Of a stretch of 17,018 bases of DNA, positions 1 through 7,777 are shown piece by piece (the first letter of the stretch is position 1; each line of letters starts with the position of its first letter). The DNA comes from an uncultured Dorea sp. Lineage in GTDB: Bacteria > Bacillota > Clostridia > Lachnospirales > Lachnospiraceae. The stretch lies in NCBI GenBank assembly GCA_910578495.1, contig CAJTRE010000044.1, positions 1-17,018 of the forward strand, in the 5' to 3' direction. A model generated the notes under the pieces. That model worked only from the letters and a program-made list of their open reading frames with translations, had not been told where the DNA came from and did not search any database. The position numbers were made by a program, and so were the translations under genes.

Positions 1-20
1 CAGCCTAAACATTATCATAG

Positions 21-302
21 AAGATTAGTATTTACAGACTTTTTTTCATACTCTCATTTATAGTATTGTTAATTGTTATTCTAATTTGGAATATTGCACC
101 TGTTTTGCATCCTAACAGACCTGTTTTCCCAAAAGAATATAATCAAATTTCTAAAAGAATGAAGACATCTTTAATATTAGTCTTCATTTTAAATATTATA
201 TTTAGAGTAGTTCAAATGGAACAAATGAGTAATATTGTGATGTTATGCATGATGCTAATTTTAGTTACATTAGTTTTAGGGAAAATCAAATATAAAATAT
301 AA
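21..302 (+). pseudogene. AgrB-like quorum-sensing peptide processing protein, C-terminal fragment
   Basis: The reading frame encodes a hydrophobic helix, then a segment with APVLHPNRPVF, a basic stretch (QISKRMK) and two more hydrophobic helices ending at a TAA. This layout resembles the C-terminal third of AgrB, the membrane endopeptidase that processes the AgrD autoinducer precursor, where a helix leads into an 'APv..kN(R/K)P' loop. The catalytic His/Cys part of AgrB would lie upstream and is not in the window. In this frame TAG (18-20) and TAA (6-8) interrupt upstream translation; a TTG at 66 is the first usual start codon but has no Shine-Dalgarno. It is therefore probably a decayed or frameshifted relic rather than an intact gene. 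No AgrD-like peptide gene follows; a terminator lies directly downstream. The family call is by pattern only; a different small membrane protein is possible. Confidence 0.45.
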
Positions 303-337
303 AAAACAGCGGAAATCATAAGACTTCCGCCGTTTTC
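303..337. terminator. Bidirectional intrinsic terminator between converging genes
   Basis: GCGGAA (309-314) pairs with TTCCGC (325-330). After one A/C mismatch, AAAAC (303-307) pairs with GTTTT (332-336). Read on the minus strand the stem is followed by a run of six T, making it strong for the pepT operon; on the plus strand a TTTT ends the stem. It starts immediately after the stop codon of the AgrB-like fragment. Confidence 0.8.
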
Positions 338-345
338 ATTATCTT

Positions 346-531
346 TTACTTATCATTCTGGAACAATTTCTTATCAATGCGATAAGTCATCTCTCCGAGC
401 AGCATAAACGCTGTTCCCAGCAAGATAATCTCTGTTACCCCCATCTCTTTGGAGAGAAAATAATACCCCAATACCCCGGCAATCGCAAGGGCAGCGATAA
501 GCAGTAACAATCTTCCAATTACTTTATTCAT
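346..531 (-). CDS. Small two-helix membrane protein of unknown function
   Basis: This is a 61-residue protein if started at the ATG at 531-529 (MNKVIGRLL). A GTG nine bases upstream at 540 would extend it by three residues, but the AAGGTGAG Shine-Dalgarno sits correctly for the ATG and overlaps the pepT stop codon. Two hydrophobic segments are visible, roughly residues 6-25 and 31-46, with a short polar turn (SKEMG) between them and a basic, acidic-ended C-terminus (YRIDKKLFQNDK). I do not recognise a family. It lies 10 bp after pepT and ends before the shared terminator, so it is the last gene of a two-gene pepT transcript and probably translationally coupled to pepT. Function cannot be assigned. 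Confidence 0.6.
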   Translation of the reverse strand: MNKVIGRLLLLIAALAIAGVLGYYFLSKEMGVTEIILLGTAFMLLGEMTYRIDKKLFQNDK

Positions 532-541
532 ATGTCTCACC

Positions 542-1759
542 TTATTTTGCGTAAAGCTTCACCAGTTCCAGAACCATATCTACGGCTTTATCCATACCCT
601 CGATAGTGATATGCTCGTATGGTCCATGATAAGCATGTCCGCCTGTTCCAAGGTTCGGGCATGGCAGTCCTTTGAAGCTCAACTGACATCCGTCTGTACC
701 GCCGCGGATAGGTCTTACAAGTGGAGTGACTCCTGCATTTTCACAAGCCTGTTTTGCATTGTCGATTAAGTGCATACAACCTGCGATAATCTCAGCCATA
801 TTCTTGTATTGTTCTGTAAATGTGAGAGTAACGGTACCCTCGCCCCATTTTTCATTCAAGTTCTTCTCGATCAGTCTTAATGTATTCTTTCTTGCTTCAA
901 AGAAGTTTTTGTCGTGATCTCTCACAATGTAGTTAAGCTGTGCTTTTCCACATTCTCCGGACATAGTTACCAGATGGTAGAAACCTTCGTAGTTTTCTGT
1001 TCCGCGTGGTGTCTCCATACCCGGAAGCATAGAATTGATTTCCATAGCTACAAGATTTGCATTGATCATAGTGTCTTTGGAAGAACCCGGATGTACACTG
1101 ACACCGGTAATGTCAAAGCATGCTTTGCAGGCGTTAAAGTTTTCGTACTGAATCTCGCCTTCTGTATCGCCGTCTAATGTATAGCCATAATCTGCACCGA
1201 ATCTTTCAACGTCAAAATGAGCGGCTCCTGTACCGATCTCCTCATCCGGAGTAAATGCTACACAGAGAGGACCATGTGGAATCTTCTGCTCTTGAATGAT
1301 TTCGATCATTGTAAGAATCTCTGCGATTCCTGCCTTGTCATCTGCGCCAAGGACAGTTGTGCCGTCGGTTGTAATAAGTGTGCGTCCTTTTAAGTCTTTC
1401 AGATGTGGAAATGTCTCGGTACTTAAAGTAAGTCCACTGTTTCCAAGAGGCAGATCTTCACCGTTATAGTTTTCTGTAATCACCGGAGTGATGTCATGGT
1501 CGCAGAAATCTGCAACAATATCCATGTGCGCAATAAATCCGATTGCCGGTTTATCCTCAAGCCCTGCAGTAGCCGGAAGTTTTCCGTAAAGATAACACTG
1601 GTCATCCAGATAAACATCGGACAAGCCGAGGTCCTTCATCTCTTGCTCCAAAATACGTGCAAGGTCAAACTGGCACTGAGAAGATGGAACAGTATCGCTG
1701 TTCTCATCGCTTGGTGTACGCACAACAACGTACTTTAAAAGTCTTTCATATGCTTTCAT
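542..1759 (-). CDS. pepT: Peptidase T, aminotripeptidase (M20B family)
   Basis: This 405-residue protein has the usual PepT length. It is a cytoplasmic zinc aminopeptidase that removes the N-terminal residue of tripeptides, completing peptide breakdown for amino-acid supply. All metal and catalytic positions expected from PepT are present: H78 and D80 (IAHMDIVADF), D140 bridging the two metals (LGADDKAG), general base E173 with E174 (PDEEIGTG), D196 (TLDGD) and H378 (YHGPYEH). The dimerisation/lid domain lies between about residues 207 and 315. The ATG at 1759 is preceded by AGAGGA about eight bases away. It is transcribed away from murE from its own extended -10 promoter and is followed by a small membrane protein gene and a terminator. 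Nothing looks truncated. Confidence 0.95.
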   Translation of the reverse strand: MKAYERLLKYVVVRTPSDENSDTVPSSQCQFDLARILEQEMKDLGLSDVYLDDQCYLYGKLPATAGLEDKPAIGFIAHMDIVADFCDHDITPVITENYNGEDLPLGNSGLTLSTETFPHLKDLKGRTLITTDGTTVLGADDKAGIAEILTMIEIIQEQKIPHGPLCVAFTPDEEIGTGAAHFDVERFGADYGYTLDGDTEGEIQYENFNACKACFDITGVSVHPGSSKDTMINANLVAMEINSMLPGMETPRGTENYEGFYHLVTMSGECGKAQLNYIVRDHDKNFFEARKNTLRLIEKNLNEKWGEGTVTLTFTEQYKNMAEIIAGCMHLIDNAKQACENAGVTPLVRPIRGGTDGCQLSFKGLPCPNLGTGGHAYHGPYEHITIEGMDKAVDMVLELVKLYAK

Positions 1760-1797
1760 TAGAACATTCCTCTTTTCTAAAAATATTTCTACAAAGG

Positions 1798-1827
1798 ATT
1801 ATAACACAAATTGACCGTTGATGTATA
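1798..1827 (-). promoter_or_regulatory. Candidate pepT promoter
   Basis: On the minus strand a TGTTATAAT extended -10 (hexamer 1798-1803, TG at 1805-1806) follows a TATACA -35-like hexamer (1822-1827) at 18 bp. The pepT ATG lies about 38 bp downstream. It overlaps the region used by the divergent murE promoter. Confidence 0.6.
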
Positions 1828-1844
1828 CGAAAAAATGTTATACT
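1818..1844 (+). promoter_or_regulatory. Candidate promoter of the murE-thiN operon
   Basis: TGTTATACT (1836-1844) is a near-consensus extended -10. The best upstream -35 match is TTGATG (1818-1823), at a short 15-bp spacing, so the extended -10 probably carries most of the activity. The expected start point near 1850 gives a leader of about 30 nt before murE, with GGAGG at 1865-1869. Confidence 0.55.
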
Positions 1845-1878
1845 ATTAAAAGGAATACTTATACGGAGGCGTAAAAAG

Positions 1879-3342
1879 ATGAAGTTAACCGGTTTATTAG
1901 AACGTTTAGAATATGAAGTGCGTCAGGGGAGTGATGAGATAGAGATTACAGAACTTATCAATGATTCCCGCAAGGTAACAGAGGGAAGTGTGTTTGTCTG
2001 TATCTCGGGGGCAGTATCTGACGGACATACGTATATTGATGAAGTGGCGGAAAAAGGGGCGGCGGCAGTCATTGTTGAGCGTCCAGTGGAAGCGCCGGAG
2101 GGACTTACTGTTATTCATGTAGACGATACAAGATATGCGCTGGCGCTGATGTCCGCAGCGTATTTTGGCTATCCGGCAGAAAAATTAAGCATTATTGGAA
2201 TTACGGGAACAAAAGGAAAGACGACGACGACCTATATGGTAAAATCCATTCTGGAAGGGGTGGGACATAAAGTCGGACTAATCGGAACCATTGAGACAAT
2301 TATTGGCGAGAAGACGATTCCTGCAAGTAACACAACGCCGGAGTCTTATACCATTCATAAGTATTTTGCAGAAATGGTGGAAGCAGGCTGCGACAGTGTT
2401 GTCATGGAGGTATCCTCCCAGGGACTCATGCTTCATCGTACAGCGGGAATTCAGTTTGAAATCGGAATCTTCACGAATCTTGGTGAAGATCATATCGGAT
2501 CGAACGAGCATAAGGATTTTGAGGACTACAAACGCTGCAAAGGAATATTATTTACACAGTGCAAATTAGGGATTGCCAATGTGGATGACAGATGGTATGA
2601 AGATGTGTTCCAATATGCCGCTTGCAAGACAGAGACATTTGGATTTTCTGAGAAAGCAGATCTGCGCGCGGTAGATGTGGAGCATGTGTCGAGACCGGGA
2701 TACTTGGGGATGAAATTCCGGGTGGCAGGACTTATGGAGTTTGAAGTGGAGATAGATATTCCGGGAGAGTTCAGCGTATATAATTCACTGACGGCAATTG
2801 CGGTGTGCAGACATTTTGATGTTCCGGTGGAGAATATTAAGAAAGCCCTTAAAGCGGCGAAGGTCAAAGGGCGTATCGAGATGGTGAAAGTGTCTGATGA
2901 CTTTGCATTGATGATTGATTATGCGCACAATGCCATGAGTCTTGAGAGTCTTTTGAATACGTTGAGAGACTATCAGCCGGGCAGACTGGTAACGGTATTC
3001 GGCTGTGGCGGAAACCGTTCTAAATCAAGAAGATTTGAAATGGGTGAAGTGTCTGGAAAGCTTGCGGATTTCACCATTATCACTTCAGATAATCCAAGGT
3101 TTGAGGAACCACAGGAAATTATCAACGATATTATTACCGGTATTAAGAAGACGAACGGAGAATATATAGATATTTGTGACAGAAAAGAAGCGATTCGTTA
3201 CGCAATTTTGCATGGAAGGCCGGGAGATGTTATTATTCTTGCAGGAAAAGGTCATGAGACGTATCAGGAGATTAAAGGAGTTAAATATGATATGGACGAC
3301 CGCGTACTCATAAAGGAAGTATTGGAAGAACTAAAAGCATAA
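1879..3342 (+). CDS. murE: UDP-N-acetylmuramoyl-tripeptide synthetase (MurE), probably meso-diaminopimelate-adding
   Basis: This 487-residue cytoplasmic Mur ligase adds the third residue to UDP-MurNAc-L-Ala-D-Glu in peptidoglycan precursor synthesis. The N-terminal UDP-binding domain (about 1-98) is followed by the ATPase domain with its P-loop GITGTKGKTTT (107-117), the MEVSSQGL segment (176-183) and the lysine expected to be carbamylated (K221 in RCKGILF). The C-terminal domain carries DNPR at 404-407, the motif that normally selects meso-diaminopimelate over lysine. The segment LGEDHIGSNEH (201-211) differs from the TRDHLDYHG version common in characterised MurE proteins. The start is supported by GGAGG nine bases upstream. 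It heads a long operon and ends 15 bp before priA. DAP specificity is inferred from the motif. Confidence 0.93.
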   Translation: MKLTGLLERLEYEVRQGSDEIEITELINDSRKVTEGSVFVCISGAVSDGHTYIDEVAEKGAAAVIVERPVEAPEGLTVIHVDDTRYALALMSAAYFGYPAEKLSIIGITGTKGKTTTTYMVKSILEGVGHKVGLIGTIETIIGEKTIPASNTTPESYTIHKYFAEMVEAGCDSVVMEVSSQGLMLHRTAGIQFEIGIFTNLGEDHIGSNEHKDFEDYKRCKGILFTQCKLGIANVDDRWYEDVFQYAACKTETFGFSEKADLRAVDVEHVSRPGYLGMKFRVAGLMEFEVEIDIPGEFSVYNSLTAIAVCRHFDVPVENIKKALKAAKVKGRIEMVKVSDDFALMIDYAHNAMSLESLLNTLRDYQPGRLVTVFGCGGNRSKSRRFEMGEVSGKLADFTIITSDNPRFEEPQEIINDIITGIKKTNGEYIDICDRKEAIRYAILHGRPGDVIILAGKGHETYQEIKGVKYDMDDRVLIKEVLEELKA

Positions 3343-3357
3343 AATATAAGGAGAGTC

Positions 3358-5586
3358 ATGTACGCTGATATTATCATTGATATTACACATGAAAAACTAG
3401 ATAAAGTATTTCAGTATAGTATCCCTTCAGAACTTGAAGGGATACTTGAGGTTGGAACAGAAGTCATCGTGCCTTTTGGACGGGGAAACAAAGAAACCGG
3501 TGGATATATTATCGGTTTTTCTGAGAAAGCGGATTATGACGAGACGAAGATTAAGCCGATTCTTCGATGTGTCGAAAAGAGTCGGGCCATTGAGTCCCAA
3601 TTAGTCGCTCTTGCTGCATGGATCAAAGAAAATTATGGCGGTACGATGATTCAGTCTTTGAAAACGGTACTTCCTATCAAACGTAAAGAAACGGTACGAA
3701 AAAAACGGACGGTACGGCTTCTTCTTTCGGAAGAGGAGGGGAAATGTAAGCTGGACGTTTATCTTCACAAGAATCAGAAAGCAAGAGCCAGAGTATTGGC
3801 GGGACTTCTCGATCAGCCGCGGCAGGATTATGATCTGATTACGAAGAAATTAAATGTGACGAGTTCGGTACTTCATGCACTGGAAGAGCAGAAGGTGTTA
3901 GTGATAGACGAAGAGGATAAGTTCCGCAATCCGGTAAAATACAGACAGGGCAGATGGCAGAACGTAGCGCTTAATGAGGAACAGAGAAAGGCAATCGAAG
4001 TATTTGGTACAGATTATGATAGGGGAGTGCGAACCACTTATCTGATACATGGCGTGACGGGAAGCGGGAAGACGGAAGTATACATGGAGATGATTGATCA
4101 TGTGGTTAAGATAGGGAAGCAGGCGATTGTGCTGATTCCGGAAATTGCGCTTACTTATCAGACGGTTCTTAGATTTTATGGGAAATTTGGGGACAGAGTG
4201 TCTATTTTAAATTCCAGACTGTCCGCGGGAGAGCGCTCCGATCAGATGGAGCGGGTGAAGATGGGCGAGGTGGATGTGATGATCGGGCCAAGATCGGCGT
4301 TATTTACTCCATTTTCCGACCTTGGGCTTATCGTTATTGATGAAGAACATGAGCGTACTTATAAGAGTGAGCAGATTCCAAGGTATCATGCAAGGGAAAC
4401 TGCCGTTCAAAGAGCGAAGGCGGAGGGCGCCAGTGTAGTGCTTGGTTCTGCAACGCCGTCGCTGGAAGCATACTATCGCTGTAAAACCGGAGAGTTTACA
4501 CTGTTGGAGCTCAAGAACAGAGCTGCCGGACAGAGCCTTCCGGAAGTATATATTGCAGATATGAGGGAAGAATTAAAACATGGAAACCGTTCGATTTTGA
4601 GCGATCGGCTGCGGGAGATGATAGAAGACAGACTTCGGAAAGGACAGCAGGTCATGTTGTTTCTAAATCGGAGAGGTTATGCAGGTTTCATTTCTTGCAG
4701 GTCTTGTGGATATGTAGTAAAATGTCCTCATTGCGATGTTTCTCTGTCTGCGCATAAAGGCGGCAGGATGGTCTGTCATTATTGCGGGTATGAAGAACAG
4801 GCGCTTACGCTGTGTCCTGAATGTGGTTCTGAGTACATCAGCGGTTTTAAAGCGGGAACTCAACAGATAGAAGAATTGGTAAAGAAGACTTTTCCCCAGG
4901 CAAGAGTTCTTCGGATGGATATGGATACGACCAGATCCAAGGAGGGACATGAAAAAATTCTGTCTGCATTTGCTGACGAGGAGGCAGATATTTTGATCGG
5001 AACGCAGATGATTGTGAAGGGACATGATTTTCCGGGGGTAACGCTTGTAGGAGTGCTGGCTGCGGATTTGTCTTTGTATTCCAATGATTATCAGTCGGCA
5101 GAGCGGACATTTCAACTATTGTCTCAGGCTTCTGGTAGAGCAGGAAGGGGCAGGGAGAAGGGAGAAGTCGTTATACAGACCTACAGCCCGGAGCACTACA
5201 GTATCCAGAAGGCGGCGGTGCAGGATTATGAGGGATTCTACGAAGAAGAGATTGATTATAGAAGCCTCATGGGGTATCCTCCGGTGCAGCAGCTTACAGC
5301 CGTTTGGCTGACCGGCAATGACGAAGCGCATCTTCACAAAGCGGCAGGTTATCTGAAAGAATTCGTGAAACGTATTAACCGGAGCGGAAGGATTACGGTG
5401 ATTGGACCGACGGCTCCATATGTGTCAAAAGTAAACGATCAATATCGTCAGATTATATATATGAAATGTGAGAATTCCAAGAGTCTTATCGAAGCAAAAG
5501 ATCTGATGGAGCAGTATATAGAAATGAATACAGGATTTAACAGTGTGAGAATCCAATTTGATTTTAACCCTGTGAATATGATGTAG
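3358..5586 (+). CDS. priA: Primosomal protein N', PriA replication-restart helicase
   Basis: This 742-residue superfamily-2 3'-to-5' DNA helicase recognises stalled forks and reloads the replicative helicase. The N-terminal 3'DNA-binding domain (about 1-100) is followed by helicase lobe 1 with Walker A GVTGSGKTE (232-240), DEEH (328-331) and GSATPS (363-368). Helicase lobe 2 is split by the zinc-binding insertion, with cysteine pairs C447/C450, C456/C459, C473/C476 and C486/C489. Motifs IGTQMIVKGHDF and QASGRAGR follow in lobe 2, and then the PriA C-terminal domain. The ATG at 3358 has TAAGGAGAG just upstream and gives the usual N-terminus (YADIIIDI). It begins 15 bp after murE. Codons 21-30 contain a perfect 12-bp inverted repeat, listed separately. 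Confidence 0.97.
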   Translation: MYADIIIDITHEKLDKVFQYSIPSELEGILEVGTEVIVPFGRGNKETGGYIIGFSEKADYDETKIKPILRCVEKSRAIESQLVALAAWIKENYGGTMIQSLKTVLPIKRKETVRKKRTVRLLLSEEEGKCKLDVYLHKNQKARARVLAGLLDQPRQDYDLITKKLNVTSSVLHALEEQKVLVIDEEDKFRNPVKYRQGRWQNVALNEEQRKAIEVFGTDYDRGVRTTYLIHGVTGSGKTEVYMEMIDHVVKIGKQAIVLIPEIALTYQTVLRFYGKFGDRVSILNSRLSAGERSDQMERVKMGEVDVMIGPRSALFTPFSDLGLIVIDEEHERTYKSEQIPRYHARETAVQRAKAEGASVVLGSATPSLEAYYRCKTGEFTLLELKNRAAGQSLPEVYIADMREELKHGNRSILSDRLREMIEDRLRKGQQVMLFLNRRGYAGFISCRSCGYVVKCPHCDVSLSAHKGGRMVCHYCGYEEQALTLCPECGSEYISGFKAGTQQIEELVKKTFPQARVLRMDMDTTRSKEGHEKILSAFADEEADILIGTQMIVKGHDFPGVTLVGVLAADLSLYSNDYQSAERTFQLLSQASGRAGRGREKGEVVIQTYSPEHYSIQKAAVQDYEGFYEEEIDYRSLMGYPPVQQLTAVWLTGNDEAHLHKAAGYLKEFVKRINRSGRITVIGPTAPYVSKVNDQYRQIIYMKCENSKSLIEAKDLMEQYIEMNTGFNSVRIQFDFNPVNMM
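3418..3446 (+). repeat. Perfect 12-bp inverted repeat inside early priA
   Basis: AGTATCCCTTCA (3418-3429) is the exact reverse complement of TGAAGGGATACT (3435-3446), with a GAACT loop. It begins 60 bases after the A of the priA start codon, and all bases are coding (SIPSELEGILE). No T-run follows the stem, so it is not an ordinary terminator. Confidence 0.9.
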
Positions 5587-5618
5587 ATATAACAATGTGA
5601 GAAAAGGAGAGAATAAAA

Positions 5619-6095
5619 ATGGCAATAAGAAAAATCCGTGAAGTAGGAGATGAAGTATTAACCAAACCTTGTAAGGAAGTTCCGAAGATGACGCTTCGAA
5701 CAAAAATATTAATCAACGATATGCTTGATACGATGTACGAAGCAATGGGAGTTGGTCTTGCTGCGCCTCAGGTAGGGATTTTAAAAAGAATCGTGACAAT
5801 TGACGTGGGAGATGGACCGATCGTACTTATTAATCCGGTTATTCTGGAAACGGACGGAGAACAGTGCGGGGAAGAGGGGTGTTTGAGTCTGCCGGGGAAA
5901 TCCGGACTGGTTACAAGACCGAATTATGTGAAGGTCAGAGCGCTTAATGAAGAGATGGAAGAGGTCGAATTGGAAGGAGAAGGGCTTCTTGCAAGAGCTT
6001 TCTGCCATGAGATTGATCATCTGGAAGGTAAGATGTATATGGAACTTGTAGAAGGCGGTGTCCACGATGTAGAGGACTGCGAGGAGGAAGAATAG
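5619..6095 (+). CDS. def: Peptide deformylase
   Basis: This 158-residue metal-dependent hydrolase removes the N-formyl group from nascent proteins at the ribosome exit. The three signature motifs are complete: GVGLAAPQVG (44-53) with Q51, EEGCLSLPG (85-93) with metal ligand C88, and CHEIDHLEG (129-137) with H130, E131 and H134. The length and acidic tail (VEDCEEEE) fit a bacterial type I/III-like deformylase. AAAGGAGAG lies at a normal distance before the ATG. It starts 32 bp after priA, the largest gap in the operon, and its TAG is immediately followed by the fmt ATG. Pairing with fmt is the classic formylation/deformylation arrangement. Confidence 0.97.
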   Translation: MAIRKIREVGDEVLTKPCKEVPKMTLRTKILINDMLDTMYEAMGVGLAAPQVGILKRIVTIDVGDGPIVLINPVILETDGEQCGEEGCLSLPGKSGLVTRPNYVKVRALNEEMEEVELEGEGLLARAFCHEIDHLEGKMYMELVEGGVHDVEDCEEEE

Positions 6096-7073
6096 ATGAA
6101 AGTATTATTTATGGGAACCCCGGATTTCTCAGTTGGGACATTGGAGGCGCTCATAGAAGCCGGACATGAAGTGGTTCTTTCGGTTACCCAGCCGGACAAA
6201 CCAAAAGGCCGGGGTGGTAAGATGCAGTATCCTCCAGTGAAAGAAACGGCGATAAAGCATGGGATTCCGGTTTATCAGCCTAAAAAGATAAGAAATCCTG
6301 AATGTGTAGAGGAATTGAGAAAATACAATGCAGAGGTGATGGTAGTGATAGCCTTTGGACAGATTCTTCCAAAAGAAATCCTGGAATTGACGCCTTATGG
6401 CTGTATCAATGTTCATGCCTCGCTGCTTCCAAAGTACCGCGGTGCGGCGCCGATTCAGTGGGCAGTTATTGACGGAGAAACAGTGTCCGGTGTGACGACC
6501 ATGCAGATGGATGAGGGACTGGATACGGGGGATATGCTTCTGAAAACAGAGATAGTGTTAGAAGAACAGGAAACTGGTGGAAGCCTTCATGATAAACTGT
6601 CGGAGGCGGGGGCTGCGCTTCTTGTGGAGACGTTAAAGGCATTGGAAGAAGGAAGCCTGACGCCCCAAAAGCAGGGAGAGAGTCCTACAGCATATGCCCG
6701 CATGTTAGATAAGGAACTTGGAAATATTGACTGGAAACAGTCTGCCATCGTTATTGAGCGGCTCATTCGGGGCTTAAATCCATGGCCGAGCGCTTATACA
6801 GACTGGAACGGAAAAGTCATGAAGATTTGGGAGGCGAAAGTCTTTCGGGAAGAAGAACTCTCTAAGGAAACAAAGGCGAAAGTGAACATTTCACCGTCAA
6901 AACCGGGAACAATTGTGGAAGTGGCGAAAGATGGATTTTATGTACAGACAGGAGACGGAATCCTCAAGGTGTTAAGCTTACAGATTCCGGGGAAGAAACG
7001 TATGGATGCAGACGCATTTTTGCGTGGCTATGAGATGGAAACAGGAACAGTTCTTATGAAGGAGGAAAAATAA
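6096..7073 (+). CDS. fmt: Methionyl-tRNA formyltransferase
   Basis: This 325-residue enzyme transfers a formyl group from 10-formyl-tetrahydrofolate to initiator Met-tRNA. The N-terminal Rossmann-like catalytic domain begins MKVLFMGTPDFS. It contains catalytic N105 and H107 (INVHASLL), the folate-enzyme signature SLLPKYRGAAPIQWA (109-123) and D143 in GLDTGDM. The C-terminal OB-type tRNA-binding domain runs from about residue 207 to the end (LNPWPSAYT, GTIVEV, PGKKRM). The start codon directly abuts the def stop codon, and the fmt TAA overlaps the next ATG by one base (TAATG), so the three genes are translationally coupled. No irregularity is seen. Confidence 0.97.
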   Translation: MKVLFMGTPDFSVGTLEALIEAGHEVVLSVTQPDKPKGRGGKMQYPPVKETAIKHGIPVYQPKKIRNPECVEELRKYNAEVMVVIAFGQILPKEILELTPYGCINVHASLLPKYRGAAPIQWAVIDGETVSGVTTMQMDEGLDTGDMLLKTEIVLEEQETGGSLHDKLSEAGAALLVETLKALEEGSLTPQKQGESPTAYARMLDKELGNIDWKQSAIVIERLIRGLNPWPSAYTDWNGKVMKIWEAKVFREEELSKETKAKVNISPSKPGTIVEVAKDGFYVQTGDGILKVLSLQIPGKKRMDADAFLRGYEMETGTVLMKEEK

Positions 7074-7777
7074 TGTATTATCCAATGTATTTTGATCCGA
7101 CCTATATGCTTGTGATTATTGGCGTTGTGCTTTGTATGCTTGCTTCTGCAAAGATGAACTCCACATTCCGGAGATATTCGAATGTGCGGAGTCATTCTGG
7201 TATTACCGGAAGAGAAGCTGCAGAGCGCCTTTTGAAAAATGCAGGTATCTACGATGTGCGCGTGGAACACGTAGGTGGTAATCTGACAGACCATTACGAT
7301 CCGAGAAGTAAAGTATTAAGGCTTTCCGACGCAACATATAACCAGATGTCAGTGGCGGCAATCGGCGTAGCTGCCCATGAGTGCGGGCATGCGATTCAGC
7401 ATGCCAGAGGTTATGTGCCGCTCCAGATCAGAGGTGCGTTGGTTCCTGTTGCGAATTTTGGAAGTACGATTGCATGGCCGTTAATCGTCATCGGTCTTTT
7501 TATGAACAGTGGAAGCGCTTTGTTTCTTCTGAATCTGGGTATTCTGGCATTTTCTGCCGCTGTGCTGTTTCAGGTTGTGACGCTTCCGGTAGAGTTTAAC
7601 GCCTCCAGCCGCGCCCTTCGGATTCTGGGGGATACAGGGATGTTGTATCCGGATGAAGTGAGAGATACAAGGAAAGTTCTGACTGCAGCGGCGCTTACTT
7701 ATGTGGCAGGAGCCGCTTCTGCAGTCTTGCAGCTTCTGCGGATTCTCATACTAACGGATTCCAGAAGGAGAGATTAA
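7073..7777 (+). CDS. Membrane zinc metallopeptidase, YugP/Zn_peptidase_2 family
   Basis: This 234-residue integral membrane protein has a zinc-protease motif, HECGH, at 102-106. The N-terminus has a hydrophobic helix (about 9-27), followed by a soluble segment (28-100) leading to the HExxH helix. Three further hydrophobic segments lie at roughly 121-145, 149-172 and 203-228. E174 in LPVEFNAS is a plausible third zinc ligand. The architecture matches the YugP family of predicted membrane zinc peptidases, whose substrate is not established. The start overlaps the fmt stop and its own TAA overlaps the rsmB start, so it is firmly embedded in the translation operon. Its placement between fmt and rsmB is seen in other clostridia (recalled, not searched) and suggests a housekeeping role; the substrate is unknown. 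Confidence 0.9.
   Translation: MYYPMYFDPTYMLVIIGVVLCMLASAKMNSTFRRYSNVRSHSGITGREAAERLLKNAGIYDVRVEHVGGNLTDHYDPRSKVLRLSDATYNQMSVAAIGVAAHECGHAIQHARGYVPLQIRGALVPVANFGSTIAWPLIVIGLFMNSGSALFLLNLGILAFSAAVLFQVVTLPVEFNASSRALRILGDTGMLYPDEVRDTRKVLTAAALTYVAGAASAVLQLLRILILTDSRRRD

Noticed and set aside
2464..2487. 8-bp inverted repeat ATCTTCAC...GTGAAGAT in murE
   Set aside because: Its length and loop are within chance expectation.
4663..5115. A 150-codon minus-strand frame inside priA
   Set aside because: It is opposite conserved PriA helicase and zinc motifs, has no ribosome site and no recognisable domain.
5540..5618. Internal promoter before def (TTAACC-18-TATAAC)
   Set aside because: The match to consensus is weak and falls mostly inside priA; the 32-bp gap is explained by a ribosome site alone.
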